Under the pieces are notes generated by a model. That model worked only from the letters and a program-made list of their open reading frames with translations, searched no databases and was not told where the DNA came from. 64,000 nt of DNA from Deltaproteobacteria bacterium (GTDB lineage Bacteria; Desulfobacterota; Desulfuromonadia; Desulfuromonadales; BM103): NCBI GenBank assembly GCA_024279915.1, contig JAJRRB010000088.1, positions 1-64,000 of the forward strand, given 5' to 3'. Below, in pieces: positions 60,749-64,000 of the stretch (position 1 is its first letter; every line of letters starts with the position of its first letter). A program made the position numbers and the translations under genes.

Positions 60749-63195
60749 AGCCTTCAGTTGCAAGCCTCTACCAGGCAGTAGAAATTGCTCAGGATATTCC
60801 GCCACTGCTGATCGGCGAACGTTCCAATACCAACGGCTCTAAAAAGTTTCGCGAATGCCTGCTGGCCGACGATTTTGATGGCTGCCTGCGTATCGGTCTG
60901 GAGCAGGAGGCTCAGGGCGCCCAGATACTCGACCTCTGCTCTGCCTATGCTGGTCGCGATGAGACCGCCGATCTGACCCGGTTGGTCAAACTCTATGCAG
61001 AATCAGTCAAAATTCCAATTATGATCGACTCGACCACGCCGGACTGTATCGAAGCGTGTCTGAAACTCTATCCCGGCCGTTGCATCATCAACTCGATCAA
61101 TCTGGAAGATGGTGGCAAGACTCTCGACAGGGTCTGCCGACTGGCGAAAAAGTATGGTGCGGCAGTGGTTGCTCTGACCATCAATGTCGAGGGCATGGCG
61201 ATGACCGCCGATGAAAAGGTGGAGACGGCTCGTCAGATCTACCAACAAGCGGTGGGCAAGCACGGCCTGCGACCCCAGGACATTCTTTTTGACCCGCTCA
61301 CCTTCACCATCGGTGCTGGCGACGAGAGCCTGTTTGATGCCGGGATCCAGACTCTGGAGGGTATCCGGCGCATCAAGCAGGAGCTGCCGGGTGTCTTCAC
61401 AGTGCTTGGCTTGAGCAACATTTCGTTTGGATTGCCACCGGCGTCGCGCAAGATTCTCAACTCGGTATTCTTGCATGAGGCGGTTGAACAGGGGCTTGAT
61501 GCGGCGATTATCGATCCCGGTAAAAGTCTGCCGCTGGCACAGATCAGCGAGGAGGATCGGACCTTCTGCTTCGACCTGATTTACAATCGTGACCAAGGTG
61601 AAGAGAAGTCGCCGTTGATGCGCTTTATCGATCATTTCGCAGAGAGGGTCGAAACCAAAGAGGAGGATGAAACACAGGACAAACGTCCCGAAGAAGAGTT
61701 GCACCAGAAGATTGTCCGTGGTGACAAGGATGGCATTGAAGATATCCTGGCGGTGCTGCTTGATCGCTACCCACCGCTCGAAATTGTCAACCAGATCCTG
61801 GTACCAGCCATGCGCCATGTCGGTGAACTCTTTGGCAAGGGCGAATTGCTGCTGCCGTTTGTGCTGCAGTCGGCCGAGGCGATGAAGAAGAGTGTTGCCT
61901 GGCTGGAACCGCACATGCCACAGGTTGAGGAAGAAGAGGGAACCAAAATCCTGCTGGCCACTGTACAGGGCGATGTTCATGATATCGGTAAGAACCTGGT
62001 CGATATCCTCTTCTCCAACAATGGTTATAAGGTGTTTAACATCGGTATCAAAGTGCCGGCTGAAATCATTATTGCCAAAGCCCGTGAGCTGCAGGTCGAC
62101 ATGATCGGTCTGAGCGGGTTGCTGGTGAAGTCGGCTATTGTTATGCAAGAGAGTCTGCCCCAGTATCGCGAAGCAGGGCTGAAGATGCCGATTCTGCTCG
62201 GCGGCGCTGCGCTCACCAGCGACTTTGTCGCTACCTCCTGCGTGCCGCATTATGATGCACCGGTGGTCTATTGTGCCGATGCTTTTGCTGGTCTTAAGGC
62301 GTTAAAAGATTACGAGGCCGGGACGCTGATGGCTACCATGGCAGCGCCGAAGAACGGCAAGCCACGCATGAAGCCTGGGGCGAAAGACGTCAATATTGAT
62401 CGTAGCCAGCCGATCCCTGAGCCACCTTTTTACGGTCTTCGTCATGTCGTCGACATCGATCCGGCCGAACTCTTCCCCTATGTCAACGAGCAGGCGCTCT
62501 TCCGCGGCCGCTGGGGCTACCGTCGCACCTCCAGTACCAGCGCCGAAGAGTACGCCGAACTGACGCGCACAACGGTCACGCCGCTCTACGAAGGCCTAAA
62601 AGAGCGCGCGCTTAAGGAGGGGCTACTGCAGCCGAAGGCGGCCTATGGCTATTTCCGATGTTACAGCGAAGGTGACACGGTCTTTGTCGAAACCGGTGAT
62701 GAAACGATGGCTTTTGATTTTCCACGCCAGCAGTCGCCGCCATACCTCTGTATTGCCGATTATTATCGAAGTCGCGCTGAGGGTGGTGATGTTGCTGCAT
62801 TTTTCGTGGTGACTATCGGCGAGCAAATAGCGGTCGAGACCAAGAAACTGTTCGAGGCTGATGCCTATCACGATTACCTGATGCTGCATGGCTTCAGCGT
62901 TGAAGTAACCGATGCACTCGCCGAGCATTGGCACGAAGTGATGCGCCGCGAGCTCGGCATCGCCGCAGAGAAGCCAGCCGATATGACCGGCTATGTGACC
63001 CAGGGCTATCAGGGCTCACGTTACGGCTTTGGCTACCCGGCCTGCCCTGACCTTGATGCCCACAAGATGTTGTTCAAACTTCTAGAGCCAGAAGCGATCG
63101 GTGTGACCTTGACCGAGACCATGGAGATGGTTCCCGAAGTGAGTACTTCGGCGATTATTGCTCATCACCCGCAGGCCAAGTATTTTGCAGTTTAG
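60745..63195 (+). CDS. metH: Methionine synthase pterin, cobalamin and activation modules (MetH, module 2)
   Basis: The 816-aa protein holds the rest of MetH. A methyltetrahydrofolate-binding barrel covers about 1-280 (LIGERSNTNGSKKFRE and IMIDSTTP). The four-helix cap and B12-binding domain run from about 310 to 530, with the cobalamin-ligand motif GDVHDIGKN (DxHxxG) near 412. The C-terminal S-adenosylmethionine reactivation domain (about 570-816) has FRGRWGYRR and the RYGFGYPACPD cap. It methylates homocysteine with the partner module. The start overlaps the partner's stop by 4 bp. The activation domain is intact, so reductive repair is expected. Confidence 0.95.
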   Translation: MKPSVASLYQAVEIAQDIPPLLIGERSNTNGSKKFRECLLADDFDGCLRIGLEQEAQGAQILDLCSAYAGRDETADLTRLVKLYAESVKIPIMIDSTTPDCIEACLKLYPGRCIINSINLEDGGKTLDRVCRLAKKYGAAVVALTINVEGMAMTADEKVETARQIYQQAVGKHGLRPQDILFDPLTFTIGAGDESLFDAGIQTLEGIRRIKQELPGVFTVLGLSNISFGLPPASRKILNSVFLHEAVEQGLDAAIIDPGKSLPLAQISEEDRTFCFDLIYNRDQGEEKSPLMRFIDHFAERVETKEEDETQDKRPEEELHQKIVRGDKDGIEDILAVLLDRYPPLEIVNQILVPAMRHVGELFGKGELLLPFVLQSAEAMKKSVAWLEPHMPQVEEEEGTKILLATVQGDVHDIGKNLVDILFSNNGYKVFNIGIKVPAEIIIAKARELQVDMIGLSGLLVKSAIVMQESLPQYREAGLKMPILLGGAALTSDFVATSCVPHYDAPVVYCADAFAGLKALKDYEAGTLMATMAAPKNGKPRMKPGAKDVNIDRSQPIPEPPFYGLRHVVDIDPAELFPYVNEQALFRGRWGYRRTSSTSAEEYAELTRTTVTPLYEGLKERALKEGLLQPKAAYGYFRCYSEGDTVFVETGDETMAFDFPRQQSPPYLCIADYYRSRAEGGDVAAFFVVTIGEQIAVETKKLFEADAYHDYLMLHGFSVEVTDALAEHWHEVMRRELGIAAEKPADMTGYVTQGYQGSRYGFGYPACPDLDAHKMLFKLLEPEAIGVTLTETMEMVPEVSTSAIIAHHPQAKYFAV

Positions 63196-63198
63196 TTA

Positions 63199-63257
63199 AC
63201 CCCCCTCAGTCCTCTCTATGCCATAAAGGGGGAAGCGAGTGCAACGAGCAGGGGGGT
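63199..63257. repeat. ACCCCCCT / AGGGGGGT inverted repeat after metH
   Basis: A perfect 8-bp inverted repeat around a 43-base loop. It may form a weak terminator for the metH operon or be part of a dispersed repeat. Confidence 0.4.
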
Positions 63258-63285
63258 GAATTTGGGATATTAAATGGAGGTGAGC

Positions 63286-63444
63286 GTGCGTTATATCTGT
63301 GCTAATTGTGGTTACATCTACGACCCTGAAAAGGGCGATCCTATGAACAATATTCCATCGGGTACGGCGTTCGATGATCTACCCGACAACTGGGTCTGTC
63401 CCCTCTGCTACGCAGACAAGGATGCTTTCGATCCTCTCGATTGA
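63286..63444 (+). CDS. Rubredoxin
   Basis: The GTG at 63286 follows ATGGAGGTGAGC with good spacing and gives 52 aa, the size of a typical rubredoxin. An ATG 12 bp upstream is in frame but has a poor ribosome site. The iron-binding cysteines are in CANCGYIYD (residues 5-8) and CPLC (near 38-41), separated by [20 protein letters not shown]. This is a one-iron electron carrier in anaerobic oxygen and peroxide detoxification and other redox chains. It stands alone between metH and a palindromic repeat. Confidence 0.93.
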   Translation: MRYICANCGYIYDPEKGDPMNNIPSGTAFDDLPDNWVCPLCYADKDAFDPLD

Positions 63445-63462
63445 GCTTTCTGAGGATCACTC

Positions 63463-63630
63463 CTAGCAGCCTGTCGAACTATCAATGCGCTGGCTGCAAA
63501 TTCGCTTGTTTGGCCCATATTTCAGCTCCTTTTCAACCAATAGCTACGGCTATTGCTCTCAAACGAGCTAAAATCTGGTCTCAAACACCCACATTGTCGC
63601 TTCAGCCCTGATTATCCGACAGACTGCTAG
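63463..63630. repeat. 168-bp palindromic repeat element (MITE/REP-like)
   Basis: Ends CTAGCAGCCTGTCG and CGACAGACTGCTAG are inverted repeats. The interior is also nearly symmetrical around AATAGCTACGGCTATT. It is bounded on the right by the stop codon of MetF (63627-63629), as the related hairpin at 48714 overlaps the ABC-F stop. It would also terminate both converging genes. Confidence 0.7.
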
Positions 63631-64000
63631 AGGATACCGCCCAGGTACTTGGCCAGATCGACTCGGATCGGCATGAAATAGAGACTCGAATCGGTCCTTT
63701 GACTAAACTCCAGTGCTTTTCTGGCGAAACCTCGGTTCCACTCCAGGGTCGGTTCGAAGTCTGGCGGGAAGATGGCGTTGTTGAGGTTGTCCCAATAGTC
63801 CTTGCTGCGCACGCTCATGACCGGACTGATCCCCCAGAAAACGTCGATCCCTGCCATCAGATCACGATAAATTCCCATAAGCCGAAGATCAAAGAAAGGT
63901 TGGGTGAAAAATCCCTCGGCACCAGCGTCGAGCTTGCGCTTGACATAATCGAGTTCCGTCTTGATACCGGTTCGATAGGGATCAATGCCTGCGTAGATTT
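63627..64000 (-). CDS. metF: 5,10-methylenetetrahydrofolate reductase family protein (C-terminal part)
   Basis: The minus-strand frame is open from the right edge of the window to the stop at 63627, so at least 123 C-terminal codons are inside and the start lies beyond base 64000. The segment AEGFFTQPFFD corresponds to the ITQPFFD pattern of MetF barrels, and PVMSVRSKDYW lies downstream in the usual position. It would supply methyl-tetrahydrofolate to the MetH pair next door. The assignment of the family is good; the exact subtype (NADH-dependent MetF, or the MetV-linked form of acetogens) cannot be told from this fragment. Confidence 0.85.
   Translation of the reverse strand, partial: IYAGIDPYRTGIKTELDYVKRKLDAGAEGFFTQPFFDLRLMGIYRDLMAGIDVFWGISPVMSVRSKDYWDNLNNAIFPPDFEPTLEWNRGFARKALEFSQRTDSSLYFMPIRVDLAKYLGGIL

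Noticed and set aside
61003..62250. 415-codon minus-strand frame inside metH
   Set aside because: Antisense shadow of the pterin/B12 modules, which have clear motifs on the plus strand.

Overview
The window looks like a chromosomal segment of a Desulfuromonadota (Geobacter/Desulfuromonas-type) anaerobe. The evidence is a decaheme lipoprotein cytochrome next to an outer-membrane porin, an archaeal-type split glutamate synthase behind a sigma-54 promoter, a tungsten aldehyde:ferredoxin oxidoreductase operon, a CCG-domain Fe-S protein, rubredoxin and a two-gene cobalamin methionine synthase. No rRNA, tRNA or CRISPR array was seen.

Layout. 1-4.4 kb: extracellular electron conduit (porin and decaheme cytochrome), divergent LysR regulator, beta-carbonic anhydrase, small J-domain protein. 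4.5-11.1 kb: ilvE and the three-gene glutamate synthase. 11.4-16.3 kb: PagL-like barrel and a glyoxylate-shunt operon (malate synthase plus a long Icl2-type isocitrate lyase). 16.3-22.7 kb: an accessory block with two secreted metallo-beta-lactamase-fold paralogues, a barrel, a TetR regulator, IS-like scars, a decapitated lipoprotein gene and a small secreted protein built from 72-bp tandem repeats. 22.8-28.8 kb: an unusual envelope operon (large membrane protein, FadL-type barrel, LolD-type ATPase, FtsX-type permease, ZnuA-fold protein lacking two expected histidine ligands). 28.9-30.7 kb: a rearranged scar that shares a duplicated segment with 46.7-47.4 kb. 30.7-32.2 kb: DUF4139 protein. 32.2-46.6 kb: a Lap-type adhesion system (1564-aa adhesin with a TAAG site, PilZ protein, regulator, TolC, type I ABC exporter, HlyD adaptor, LapG protease, and a sensor/degenerate HD-GYP protein where LapD would be expected). 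47.1-51 kb: ABC-F ATPase and a two-component system. 51.2-53.7 kb: EB_dh heme protein and a class V aminotransferase. 53.9-59.5 kb: TetR and the aorABCDE-like operon. 59.8-64 kb: split methionine synthase, rubredoxin and the C-terminal end of a MetF.

How it fits together. Glyoxylate shunt, glutamate synthase, ilvE, AOR and methionine synthesis suggest growth on acetate and organic acids, with respiratory electrons exported through the porin-cytochrome conduit. The Lap system would govern surface attachment, but two genes in it carry lesions in this sequence: a stop at codon 3 of the exporter and a frameshift near the end of the HD protein. These could be real or could be sequence errors. The best candidates for undescribed biology are the degenerate-ZnuA/FtsX/FadL operon, the LapG-linked degenerate HD-GYP protein, and the reciprocal duplication that split a CCG gene from its ABC-F neighbour.
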